Of a stretch of DNA of 64,000 nt, positions 54,778 to 63,812 are shown piece by piece (position 1 is the stretch's first letter; each line of letters opens with the position of its first letter). The position numbers and the translations under genes were made by a program. The notes under the pieces were generated by a model. That model was not told the DNA's origin. It worked only from the letters and a program-made list of their open reading frames with translations, and ran no database searches. Origin of the DNA: Brachyhypopomus gauderio (lineage: Eukaryota; Chordata; Actinopteri; Gymnotiformes; Hypopomidae); contig NC_135220.1 in assembly GCF_052324685.1 (NCBI RefSeq), forward strand, positions 615,828 to 679,827. Direction: 5' to 3'.

Positions 54778-57355
54778 CTGAGTGTCTGACACTCCTTCCT
54801 CTCTTCCTAGCTCCAGGTTTAGCAGGGGATTAACAGATCTCAGTCAGTGAAGCTTCAAGTCGGGATCTGTGTCAGCGCTGAAATGATTAGTGTTCATTCA
54901 CACTGGGGTACCAGGCTAGTAAAAGCAAGGGTGCAAATAGAACTTAAACACACAGAAACAACAGGTGCATTCTGGAGGCTGGGTCAGAGTACACTATGAG
55001 GGACCTACCCAGAGTGAAAGATCTCAAACATGATCAACTCTGAAAGGTACAGGGAACTGCAGTAGGACCGTTATACATCCATAACAATGTAATATTAAAC
55101 TACCACAAATTACCAGGTATTAATGTTCTGACACATACTTGTTGCTAAGTATATTACACAGTAATAAAGTATATAATGACGCTGTAACTGTGATGTAAAG
55201 ATTCATCTCTTTGTGTCTTTATTAATATCTTACACTATTGAAATGACAATAACTGCAACATGGCCACCTTATGAAAATGTGACTCAATTTACATAATTTA
55301 TCTCTGTCCCATTTGGCTTGATTTACGTCTGTCCACCCCAATCTGAAACTAGCAAACCATCAAATCCAGATTCCTGGCCTGAACTGTTCTTTGAAGGACA
55401 AACAGGGTATTTGTTTATGCAGTGGTCGTCTTGTTCTCAGAGCCCAACGGTGCAGACAGGACAGGGAAGTGCAGCTACCCCACACACTGTAACTCAGACA
55501 CACACCGTTCCCATGGCTCTCTCCACACCGCACGGGGCTGGGGGCATGTGCCGGACAAGCGTGTGTCACGCCTCTGGGCTTTACAAGGGCCTGATGATGA
55601 ATGGCTAAGATCACAGATGCACACAGAAAACTGCAAAGCATGGACTTTGGGGGGGACAGGAATATAAAGTGGACCTAATATGCTAGCACATGCCCTGCCA
55701 CATAAATAAAGACATCTCCATTACTGTCCCAAGCAGACGTGAACCCACTGGCTGACACTCCCACAGCTCCACTACTCACACATCTTTCTTGTTGCAGAGG
55801 AAAAATAAATCACAGCTCTGCTTTCCAAAAGAGAAACTAAAACAAAACCTTGTACAATTCAGCTACCATTCAGAAATCTTGGACATCACCTGCTTTGCAA
55901 TTTTATAAGTTTTGGGAGAACTGGTGATATATAAATTCATTTGCAACTTTTCCTGTGGAAATAATACCTTACATTCACATAAACTCCTATGGTAATATGA
56001 ATTATGTCATCTGATGTCATCTGAGCTGAAAGCATGCGTCAGAGAAAACAGCAATTCATGGTAGTGCTTTGTGCATAAAACACATTTTCCTCCATACACT
56101 TAGACTACCGTGCAATTTAGCAGAAATTCAATAAGGTCTCTGTATTGGATGATCAAAAAGAAATCATACTAGCTAACTAAAAACCTTTGAATACATGCAT
56201 TTAATTGTGAGGAGGCCTGCCCAGAACTATACATGTCAGATAGCCTTTATAGCTATTCGGTAACCTGAGGCTATAAATACTTTCCCCGATAGCCTACAGG
56301 TTGAAAGGAAAATAACAAATTTGAAAGAGACACTCATGATTAAGAGTTTCTAGAAACTCCCGATAAATGTAGACACAGCCCCATTATCTAGACTAGACAC
56401 GCTTAGTCGACACAAAACGATTAATATTCTGAACAACTCCTACCAAATATTTAAAATGTATGGTTGCTTAAGATATTTATATGTGTATAACTGGGACTGT
56501 TCGTGTCATTTTGCGTTCACACATAATTTGCTCGAGCTTAAATCCGGCCTTGACATTAACGGACTCCAACCGACATAGCTGTATAATTTAAGCTATGAAA
56601 TATAAGGTGGACAACAAGGGACCACCGATATGGAGGATAATTTATTTATAGAAGAAAAACTCAAAACAAAGAAGAGTACGGTCAGTTTGAGTCATGTTAC
56701 ACACTTAAATATCTGTAATATTAAACTAGCTTATTAACATGTCTCTCCAACATAACCTGAAGGGTTTTTAAAAGACTCGAGTTATTTCAAACTTTAAACA
56801 GTCTGAAAAGAGCACTTGTGAAGTAGACTTTGGGAATATGAAACAGCAAATGAGAAAATGAGCAGTGCTGTAGTAGCAGGCGGTGCAGGTGGAGCAGGCG
56901 GTGCAGGCGGCGCAGGTGGCGCAGGCGGTGCAGGTGGAGCAGGCGGGCTGTGGAGGCTTTAGAGCAGGTGTCAACAAGCGAGCCCGGTGAACACACAAGC
57001 CCCATCACACCTCCACCACACACGGCTCCTGAGCCCGGTGAACAGCCCCACGACACCCACACGGGTCCTGGCGCACTGACCGAGCCCGGGTGCCCCAGCT
57101 GGGGCGTCACTGGGTGGGAGTGTGTGGGCTCAACTACACGGTGTGTGTAAGACACTGTGTGCGCAGATGCGTTGCAGACACTTACCCAAAATCCTGATCC
57201 ATGGACTTAAAGAAGAATTTGTAGCTGTTGACAGGACGATTGCTGAGCACATTTTTGAAATCCGCCAGAGTGACTTTGTCGGGAGAAACCGTCAGTTTCA
57301 CTAAATAAGGAGTCTCCTCCTCATCGATATGATAGATTATTTTAGTCTCCGCCAT
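34757..57355 (-). CDS. dvl1: Segment polarity protein Dishevelled homolog DVL-1
   Basis: Cytoplasmic scaffold that relays Frizzled signals in canonical and planar-polarity Wnt pathways. Fifteen coding exons (minus): 57355-57186, 52435-52366, 51443-51322, 47443-47334, 41798-41663, 41308-41215, 41115-41046, 40931-40792, 38540-38464, 38373-38306, 38068-37994, 37832-37698, 37527-37360, 37195-36995, 35280-34757. Phases agree throughout; 2160 nt, 719 aa. Domains: DIX about 1-84 ([20 protein letters not shown] at the start), a basic [10 protein letters not shown] stretch about 215-230, PDZ about 247-335 ([20 protein letters not shown]), DEP about 405-480 ([20 protein letters not shown]), and the conserved C terminus [12 protein letters not shown]. 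The MAETKIIYH start and [10 protein letters not shown] end mark DVL1, not DVL3. Copy a or b is not decided. Exon 13 uses the weak donor GTTCGT; intron 8 begins in a minisatellite. Confidence 0.96.
35997..36060 (+). repeat. (AC)n microsatellite
   Basis: A perfect AC run of about 62 bases in dvl1 intron 14. Confidence 0.98.
36080..36172 (+). repeat. GACA/GATA tetranucleotide repeat plus dispersed-repeat tail
   Basis: GACA units change to GATA units and then run into ACTTTATTTATCCCAGAGGG, a sequence often seen next to GATA runs in fish genomes and probably a retrotransposon end. It is in dvl1 intron 14. Confidence 0.85.
36946..36980 (+). repeat. (AC)n microsatellite next to the dvl1 exon 14 donor
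   Basis: On the transcribed (minus) strand this is a GT run that starts about 14 bases after the exon 14 splice donor at 36994. Confidence 0.97.
38236..38294 (+). repeat. (GT)n microsatellite next to the dvl1 exon 10 donor
   Basis: On the minus strand this is a CA run starting about 11 bases after the weak exon 10 donor GTGCCA at 38305. Confidence 0.97.
39248..39571 (+). mobile_element. Solo LTR, 324 bp
   Basis: Begins TGTCACGTTGAGG and ends GATCCTGACA (TG...CA with TGTCA/TGACA inverted ends). It is flanked by a perfect 5-bp direct repeat, GTAAC, at 39243-39247 and 39572-39576. There is no internal retroelement sequence, so it is a solo LTR left by recombination. A 5-bp duplication suits a Gypsy/Copia-type LTR retrotransposon. 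An ATTAAA hexamer lies near its 3' part. It sits in dvl1 intron 8, at the distal edge of the 43-bp minisatellite. Confidence 0.75.
39572..40803 (-). repeat. 43-bp minisatellite (about 29 copies) grown from the dvl1 exon 8 splice donor
   Basis: The plus-strand unit contains TGTCCCTGTAACACGTCT and CCTGTAACAGCATGTATTAT; landmarks recur every 43 bases from about 39590 to 40794. Read on the minus strand, each unit holds ATGCTGTTACAG followed by GTATATGAG or a close variant. This is exactly the end of dvl1 exon 8 and the start of intron 8 (junction 40792/40791). Each unit is itself a diverged dimer of halves of about 21 and 22 bp, both starting CCTGTAACA. The left-most three or four units are the most diverged. 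Confidence 0.95.
41849..42204 (+). repeat. Long interrupted (AC)n array
   Basis: About 355 bases of AC repeat with GC, TC and CGCAGG interruptions, starting about 50 bases upstream (in the minus-strand sense) of the dvl1 exon 5 acceptor. Confidence 0.97.
42371..42383 (+). promoter_or_regulatory. Candidate CTCF core (weaker)
   Basis: CACTAGGGGGCAC matches 13 of 14 positions of the CTCF core consensus (the first base is A). It is in dvl1 intron 4. Confidence 0.25.
44862..45143 (-). mobile_element. tRNA-derived SINE, second copy
   Basis: The inverse complement of the 7090-7400 SINE. The B box reads GGAATCGAACC on the plus strand near 45078-45088, and the tail with the (CA) stretch is at the left. 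It has diverged from the first copy at several positions. Confidence 0.85.
45283..45886 (+). mobile_element. Candidate solo LTR, 604 bp
   Basis: Begins TGTCAGGGCTGGCTCGG and ends CCAGCGTTACA. TTTT on both sides may be a 4-bp target duplication, although it is low-complexity. The first 110 bases hold a tandem duplication of a segment with GGATGCCGTGCCATCTAC, and that block is bounded by inverted GGGCTGGCTCGG/CCGAGCCAGCCC. The T-rich body matches a diverged copy at about 47850-48360, supporting a dispersed element. Confidence 0.5.
46397..46441 (+). repeat. (AC)n microsatellite
   Basis: A perfect AC run in dvl1 intron 4. Confidence 0.97.
47497..47830 (+). mobile_element. Fragment of a hAT-like transposon end
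   Basis: Begins AGGGGTGGGAATCGTTTACT followed by repeated ATTCGATTCGATT and AAAACGATTTTCGATT words, the look of a common fish hAT terminus. It includes a 31-bp tandem duplication (47701-47770, unit with AAGTGTCTTTCACATTTAAT). The other end was not found; it may be cut by the LTR-like sequence that follows. Confidence 0.45.
47850..48360 (+). mobile_element. LTR-like sequence related to 45283-45886
   Basis: Shares a collinear series of words with the upstream LTR candidate: CGTTCTCAGCC, TATCTC.TGCGTCGCT, CTCAAGTTTTCC, TTCTTCCTATCC and GGGAAGGGTTT. The boundaries and any target duplication are not clear. Open frames in it are T-rich low complexity and not proteins. Confidence 0.45.
48599..48647 (+). 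repeat. (GT)n microsatellite
   Basis: A perfect GT run in dvl1 intron 3. Confidence 0.97.
48991..49347 (+). repeat. 30-bp minisatellite, about 12 copies
   Basis: The unit contains GAGAGGTGTGTTCATGACGA and recurs every 30 bases with very few changes (CAACAGAG to CAACCGAG, GACGAGCC to GACGACCC). Because the unit is a multiple of three and lacks stops in several frames, long artificial open frames appear on both strands. It is in dvl1 intron 3. Confidence 0.97.
49736..49960 (+). promoter_or_regulatory. Promoter-like GC-rich block with a TATA box inside dvl1 intron 3
   Basis: CCTATAAAAGGCAGGGGGCA at 49737 is a textbook TATA box, followed by GC-rich DNA with homeodomain-like TAATCCGGCTTAG near 49863. 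It faces opposite to dvl1. No open frame downstream is convincing, so function is a guess. Confidence 0.3.
50160..50173 (+). promoter_or_regulatory. Candidate CTCF binding site
   Basis: CCACTAGATGGCAG fits all positions of the CTCF core consensus CCASYAGRKGGCRS. It is in dvl1 intron 3. Confidence 0.45.
51456..51482 (+). repeat. (AC)n microsatellite beside the dvl1 exon 3 acceptor
   Basis: On the minus strand this is a GT run ending about 13 bases before the exon 3 AG at 51445-51444, in the position of the polypyrimidine tract. Confidence 0.96.
51943..52137 (+). repeat. 16-bp minisatellite, about 12 copies
   Basis: Tandem GCAGAGGGTGACGCAG units with G/A and GTCACG/GTTATG variants, in dvl1 intron 2. 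Confidence 0.95.
52279..52340 (+). repeat. (GT)n followed by a run of about 20 G
   Basis: A GT run (about 52280-52318) then a G homopolymer broken by one C near its start. On the minus strand the C and CA runs begin about 25 bases after the dvl1 exon 2 donor at 52365. Confidence 0.97.
52481..52592 (+). repeat. 16-bp minisatellite (TCTGAGCCTGTCTGAG)
   Basis: About seven imperfect tandem copies just upstream (minus-strand sense) of the dvl1 exon 2 acceptor. Confidence 0.93.
54647..54775 (+). repeat. (AC)n array with CTCACA interruptions
   Basis: An AC repeat with regular T interruptions in dvl1 intron 1. Confidence 0.97.
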
Positions 57356-57469
57356 GAGTATAATTATAATATGGGTGAGACGATCATAGACAGACGAAAC
57401 ACCAGATACACTGTAACTAATACAACAACAAGACGCTGTATGGTCACACTGCTTACTGTCCGTCTCACG

Positions 57470-57720
57470 TAGGAAAACAAACAGCCTGGCCTTTGTCCAC
57501 ACGTACACTTCCAGACATGGTCGAGCCTGGCGCGTCTATCACGCCGTCGGTGTGTCTCCCGACACCGCAGCTCGGTCGCCAGTGAAACAGGAAGGGACGC
57601 TTCACGTCCCCGCCACACCGACTTTACGGGCTTCTCTCCGTACGTATTTCCCGAAGGTGTGTGCTGCCCTCTAGCGGCGGTCGTGTAGAACACTCTCAAA
57701 TTCGGCGTCGTTAAGATTTT
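57470..57720 (-). promoter_or_regulatory. dvl1: CpG-rich dvl1 promoter / 5' UTR region
   Basis: CpG dinucleotides are clearly denser here (CTCACGTAGG, GGCGCGTCTATCACGCCGTC, CTCTAGCGGCGGTCGTG) than in the surrounding AT-rich DNA, just upstream of the dvl1 ATG. This fits a CpG-island promoter. A 111-codon minus-strand open frame here (57699-57364) is taken as untranslated leader. Confidence 0.5.
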
Positions 57721-57729
57721 GAAAGCAAG

Positions 57730-58890
57730 ACTACGTACGTATTTCTAGCAGAGATTTGAAAAACAAGGGAAGCATTAAATTTGATAAGACTGTTTATTCT
57801 TATCTGCCAGTAAATAACAAGTTATATATTAATTACTATTTGCTGTTAAAGTTATATTAGTTATTAGATTTTTTTTGAAGAAAAAGTTTAATTGGAAGTT
57901 TACAAATCTTAGGAAGCAAGATGTTTGTCATAAGACAGATGGTAAAAACATTTATGCTATTGTTTGCAAGACATCGATGTTTTTAACATCTTAGGAAAAA
58001 TACAGATCAATTAGTAATGAACAATTACTTATATAGTTGTTTAAACATTTATACCAATTGTGTAATTAAAAAGTCTGAATTATTTAAACAAAACATGTAA
58101 TATGACGCATGCGTAGACAAACGTAATGCTAACAGTAAAAGTTAATAAAAGCTAAATTTTGTTTATTGTTACGGTTTTTAGAACGTTACCGATTATTACA
58201 ACCGCTATACAACTGTAGTAAGCATAAAATATGTCTATAATATAATAACCAATAACCACCTCTCAACTATAAAGTGGGATTACAACTTTATAATAGAGAG
58301 GTGCGATTTTGCATCTTACATTGATGTTCTATTGTACCCACACTGTAAATGTGTAAAGAGGTTGGCGAATTCTTAGTACTCTGCAAAAAATACTTATTTA
58401 TGTCAATATCCCTGTTTCAACGGCAGGGGGCAGCCTTTATCTTGTTAAGAATGTTATAAAGATGTCATTTACGTTATCCACACTTTCGGGGTTTTTTTGT
58501 TAAGAAACTGCGCAACATGTAATTATGTCTTAAAGAATATAGACAGTTCAAAAAGAAGGAATAGACCAGAGGTCTTGAACTTTCTGGAACTTAACTTCCC
58601 ATGTCTGGTGCAGGTTTATGCAATCCCTGGTGGCTAATTGAAGAGTTAATGTAACTGGATGGCTCCTGTTGCCACAGTCAGATTACTGCTAAGTAAAGTG
58701 AGGTCGGGCTAAACGTACGTAAACTACTACCAGTGGTGTAATACTGACCTGTTCAATTTCATAATTTTGTTTGGTTATTATTCCTTTATATCAGTATCCA
58801 GTTGACTTGTTCCATCGAACATTCCCACATCTCAAATTGCTTCTATTCACTTTTTTTGTCTTTTTGCCTAAATTGTCCAAGTCTCAGATC
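57730..58890. other. Upstream flank of dvl1, nothing recognised
   Basis: AT-rich DNA with no supported gene, RNA or repeat array. Confidence 0.5.
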
Positions 58891-58900
58891 CATATTAGAA

Positions 58901-59255
58901 CTATGGCTGTGTTCGAAATAGACTACTACATACTGGATACTGCATACTGGACTCAGTATATACTGGATACTGCATACTGGTCCTCGTAGTACTATGCAGT
59001 ACAGTTTCCAGTATGCGACAAAAGCAAAGCACACTACGGGGTCACGTGAACGTAGCGTTGCATGATGGGATGCAGTACACCACGAAGATAGCTCTGTTCG
59101 CGTACTGGAATATTTTGCGGAAGTAGTAGGTCATCCGGGTATGTTTCGCGTACTGGAAATTTTCATTTTGGTCACATACTGCATACGACATACTGATTTG
59201 GGGCTCGATCAGTACGCCAGTAGTATGTAGTAGACTATTTCGAACACAGCCATAG
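58901..59255. mobile_element. MITE with terminal inverted repeats
   Basis: Starts CTATGGCTGTGTTCGAAATA and ends with its inverse complement (TTTCGAACACAGCCATAG); the inverted match runs about 34 bases with one mismatch. The 355-bp interior has CATACTGGATACTGCATACT repeats and no open frame. A short non-autonomous DNA transposon; target duplication not resolved. Confidence 0.8.
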
Positions 59256-59370
59256 ACTAGACCAGTGCTCTTATGATTCTCTTCCTCCGGTCCACATGTG
59301 GCTGTGTGGCATCATTTTGGTTGAGCAGTATGAGGACTATGGGATTATTGAGACCAAGAAGCATTTTGAT

Positions 59371-59530
59371 GTTGGGGTAGTTCTGGTTAAAGGTTAGCTG
59401 TTGGGGTAGTTCTGGTTAAAGGTTAGCTGTTGGGATAGTTCTGGTTAAAGGTTAGCTGTTGGGGTAGTTCTGGTTAAAGGTTAGCTGTTGGGGTAGTTCT
59501 GGTTAAAGGTTAGCTGTTGGGATAGTTGTT
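59371..59530 (+). repeat. 29-bp minisatellite, 5.5 copies
   Basis: The unit contains GTTGGGGTAGTTCTGGTTAA; copies start at 59371, 59400, 59429, 59458, 59487 and a partial copy at 59516. Confidence 0.95.
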
Positions 59531-59534
59531 GTTG

Positions 59535-61340
59535 AGGGGTATTTTGCTGTGGGAGAAGTTGTTCAGGGCAATTTGGTTGATTAGCTAGATGTTGAGGGGT
59601 TGTCAGGGGTAATTGGCTATGGGGTCGTTGAGGTGATGGGCTGTTTAACTGTCTGTGCAGTTCTGGTAGAGAATGAGGTAGAACAGGGTATGTGAGCGTG
59701 TGTAGTGACATCATGGAATCCTACATTTACAAACATTCCCCCATTCTTTCCCTTTGCCAGGGTGTCACACACAAACAGCCGGAGGTTTGATCTTTCCCAA
59801 AAGCACAAGCACAGTATTTAGCATGTCAAAAACCGTGGACCATGAAAATCGTCGAAATTTGCAAATAGACTAATAAAAAGAACTACAAGAACAGAATGTT
59901 GCATGTCTCACATCTTGGAAAATTAAAATTTCATTTGAACAAATATTTCACTGTATATGTCTATTTATGTAATTTTTTTAATTGCTTATTTCAAGGTGCC
60001 AATATTCCATGAACACGTTATAAACACACTTAGATAGTAGTGCAGCCAAAACAATTAAATTTTTTATTTAAGAAAGACACACAATAGTGTGATTATTACA
60101 TATGTATAAGGTACATTAAAGACACAATGAATTTAAAATGTAGTTTATTTGAATAGGTTAGTCCATTTTGTACAAAAAGCAGTATGATCATTCAAACATA
60201 TAAAACCAGCTTTTCAAATTGTGCTGTGGCATTAAATTTCAAGGCCTACAAAGGTCTTAATAGTCATCACATTACATCACCTTCATGATCCTTTATGTTA
60301 AAAAATATCAGTGTTTTATGAGATCATGTCATAATGTAAAATAAATGACAAAATGAAATAAATGCAAAACCACACACACACACACACACACACACACTAC
60401 AAGCTACCAGACTTTGTCCAGTTTATGTAGTGTATATGTTTCTATATTTAATAATAAAATACTTGAGAGCAAAAATAGGTATTAATGACTAAAGAAAGGG
60501 TAAGCCTGTTACAGGTTAGCGCCAAGCAATTCTCAGTGTGACTAGTTTGTGTGACAGATAAATGACACGGTACTGCAAAGGATTAAAGCGACTAAAGTTA
60601 GCCAAAACACCAAAAGGCCTGGTAAAATATCACTCAAAATGCATAGAAGATTTTGTACAGATATATAGATGATATTTGATAAGTTCATATCATTTATATA
60701 AGTACATAATTGTTGTTCAGTTCAGTTGTTCAAGTTCAGAACACTGCAACCAGATACATATTTATGCTGATGTCCTGAGGTTTTTCCACCAGAGTTTTGG
60801 TTTCAGTAAAAGCATTCAGTCAAATCCATAAATCTCTACTAGAAAGTCCAGCTCTTGTTAGCAGGGCCTCAACTGGTAAAACTGCTATCTAACAGTGTTT
60901 TCATAAAAATCAAACAATTGTACACAAATAGGCAATTTAACAAACCCAAATTTCAGTACACAGCGCAGCAGTGACAGAAAACAAATGTGACTACTGACCA
61001 TCAAAGATTATTACACTCGTTTGATTTATTTACCACGTCCAGAAAATGTTTTGCATGGGCCAGCATATTTCAATACATTAAAAAAATCATTTAAAAAGTC
61101 ATAGTGCTAATAAAAAAACTTCTGACAGCCATTTATGTTCATTTCTGAATGTGCAGTAAAGACTGCATGTGGACGTCTGCAGTCTTTCCCGTAGTCCCGT
61201 AGTGCCCTGGACCAGCCAGCAGCGTCCCCCCCCTCACTTACACGCCAGTTTCTCCATTTCTGACATCAGACGTGACCCAGAACGAGATGCGGGTGGGGTC
61301 ATGAAAGAGAAAGAGAAACAGATTCACACTCCCATAACAT
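59535..61340. other. Intergenic, nothing recognised
   Basis: Apart from a short (CA)n at 60371-60398 I see no gene or mobile element. Confidence 0.5.
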
Positions 61341-61344
61341 GGAG

Positions 61345-61560
61345 TCAAAGTAAAAGTCAAATATATTTACATTATATAGCAGTCTTTACAATACATGTTG
61401 TCTCAAAGCAGCTTTACAAGTGCATGGGTCCAGATCCCTAATGAGCAAGCCAGGGGGCGACTGTGGCAAGGAAAAACTCCCTAGGCGGGGCTAAGAAGAA
61501 ACCTTGGGAGAACTTAGACCACATTAAATCCAGGACTTCAAACCAACATAACCACCTCGG
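61345..61560 (-). repeat. Dispersed teleost repeat, second copy
   Basis: The inverse complement of the right part of the 13256-14250 repeat: CAAAGCAGCTTTACAAGTGC, GGCAAGGAAAAACTCCCTAG and AAACCTTGGGAGAAC. Confidence 0.75.
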
Positions 61561-61849
61561 TTGAGATCAACCACTTTTGGGTCAGGATAGTTGTTCATCT
61601 CAGCCCTCTGTTTCGTTATGTTGTTTCTGTAGTCTGAAAGACCAACAAGAGAGAAACACACATCGATTTGCATACATTAATATGTACAATCAAAATGGAA
61701 ATCATCACACTCCAAATTCTAAGACATTAATAGTTACATTCATATAGCGGCAGACAGAACTCAGCTTTTACAGTCAAAGCACACACACAATGAGGAGAAG
61801 CTATAGCCAATGTGTATTGATATTTATATTGGAAACCAGCACATACATA

Positions 61850-62853
61850 CACTATACTGCCAAAAGTATTCGCTCATCCATCCAAATTATTGGAATCAGG
61901 TGTTTCAATCACTTCCATGGTCAGTGTAAAATTAAGCACCTAGGCCGGCGGACTCTTTTTACAAACATTTGTGAATGAATGGGTCGCTCTCTGGAGCTCA
62001 GTGAATTCCAGCGTGCAACTGTGATAGGATGCCACCTGTGCAACAAATCCAGTTGTGAAAGTTCCTCACTCCCCAATTCCACAGTCGACTGTCAGCTGTA
62101 TTATAAGAAAATGGAAGTGTTTAGGAACGACAGCAGCTCAGCCAATAAGTGGCCACGTAAACTGACGGAGCGGGGTCAGCGGGGTCAGCGGATGCTGAAG
62201 CACATAGTGTGAAGAGGTCACCAACATTCTGCAGAGTCAATCACTACAGACATCCAAACTTCATTTGGCCTTCAGAATAGCTCAAGAACAGTGGATGTGT
62301 GTTATCTGGAGTGATGAATCACGCTTCTCCATCTGGCAATCTGATGGACGAGTCTGGGTTTGGCGGTCGCCAGGAGAACGGTGCTTGTCTGACTGCATTG
62401 TGACAAGTGTAAAGTTTGGTGGAGGGAGATTATGCTGTGGGGTTGATTTTCAGGAGCTGGGCTTGGCCCCTTAGTTCAAGTGAAAGGAACTCTGAATACT
62501 TCGGCATACCAAGACATTTTGGACAATTCTATGCTCCCAACTTTGTGGTAACAGTTTGGAGCTGGCCCCTTCCTCTTCCAACATGACTGTGCACCAGTGC
62601 ACAAAGCAAGGTCCATAAAGACATGGATGGCAGAGTCTGGTGTGGATTAACCTGACTGGTCTGCACAGAGTCCTGACCTCAACCCCATAGAACACCTTTG
62701 GGATGAATTAGAGCGGAGACGGAGAGCCAGACCTTCTCGTCCGACATCAGTATGTGACCTCACAAATGCGCTTCTGGAAGAATCTCATATTCTTCCAGAC
62801 TCAGCTCATATGTGAGTGAAGGAAGGTGAGCGAAAACTTTTGGCAATATAGTG
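61850..62853 (+). mobile_element. Tc1-like transposon, about 1.0 kb, decayed
   Basis: Ends are inverse complements: CACTATACTGCCAAAAGTAT at the left and TTTTGGCAATATAGTG at the right. Transposase fragments lie inside (WCVIWSDESRFSIWQSDGRVW-like DDE segment about 62290-62370; a region with SPDLNPIEHLWDELER-type coding near 62670-62720), but stops and frame changes break it into pieces from 61979 on. The left flank ends in TA; the right TA is mutated. Confidence 0.85.
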
Positions 62854-62880
62854 AACATACATATACATCTACATCTATAT

Positions 62881-63812
62881 ACACTCACCAGCCACTTTAT
62901 TAGGTACACCTGTCCAACTGCTCATTAACACAAATGTTGAATCAGCCAATCACATGGCAGCAACTCAATGAATTTAGGCATGTAGACATGGCCAAGGTGA
63001 TCTGCAGTTGAAACCAAGTATCAGAATGGGGAAGGAAGGTGATCTAAGTGACTTTGAACATGGTATGGTATGGAGTCTTTCAGAAACTGCTGATCTACTG
63101 GGATATTCACACACAACCATCTCTAGGGTTTACAGAGAATGGTCAGAAAAAGAGAAAATATCCAGTGAGCGGCAGTTCTGTGGGAGCAAATGCCTTGTTG
63201 ATGTCAGAGGTCAGAGGAAAATGGCCAAACTGTTTTGAGCTGATAGAACGCCAACAGTAACTCAGTAACTCAAATAACCAGTCATTACAACCAAGGTAAG
63301 CAGAAGAGCTTCTCTGAATGACAACACGTCGACCCTTAAGGTGGATGGGCTACAGCAGCAGAAGACCACACCGGGTGACACTTCTGTCAGCTACAAACAG
63401 GAAACTAAGGCTACAATTCACACAGGCTCACCAAAACTGGACAACAGAAGATTGGAAAAATGTTGCCTGGTCTGAGGAGTCTCGATTTCCGCTGAGACAT
63501 TCGGATGGTAGGGTCAGAATTTGGCGTCAACAACATGAAAGCATGGATCCATCCTGCTTTGTATCAACGGTTCAAGCTGGTGATGGTGCAATGGTGTGGG
63601 GGATATTTTCCTGGCACACTTTGGGCCCATTAGTACCAATTGAGCATCGTATTGTTGCTGACCATGTCCATGCCTTTATGACCACAGTGTACCCATCTTC
63701 TGATGGCAACTTCCAGCAGGATAACGCACCATGTCATAAATGGTGCAAATCATCTCGCAAATCATCTCAGACTGGTTTCTTGAACACGACAATGAGTTCA
63801 CTGTACTTGAAT
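62881..63812 (+). mobile_element. Second Tc1-like transposon family, 3' truncated
   Basis: Begins ACACTCACCAGCCACTTTAT, a common fish Tc1-like terminus. Transposase pieces follow: a helix-turn-helix part at 63026-63238 (LSDFEHGMVWSLSETADLLG) and a DDE part at about 63430-63730 (NVAWSEESRFPLRHSDGRVR, QQDNAPCHK). The frame is broken between the two. The sequence stops matching at about 63812, where another element begins. Confidence 0.85.

Noticed and set aside
34757-57355. Identification as dvl3, suggested by its 3q location near CCDC50 in human
   Set aside because: The N terminus MAETKIIYH...EEETPYLVK and C terminus [10 protein letters not shown] are DVL1-like, unlike DVL3 (MGETKIIYH, NPSEFFVDVM).
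57364-57699. 111-codon minus-strand open frame just upstream of the dvl1 ATG
   Set aside because: No domain; overlaps the CpG-rich leader and promoter. Treated as 5' UTR.
59481-59808. Gln/Pro-rich minus-strand open frames
   Set aside because: They overlap the 29-bp minisatellite and its low-complexity flank; no splice or family support.
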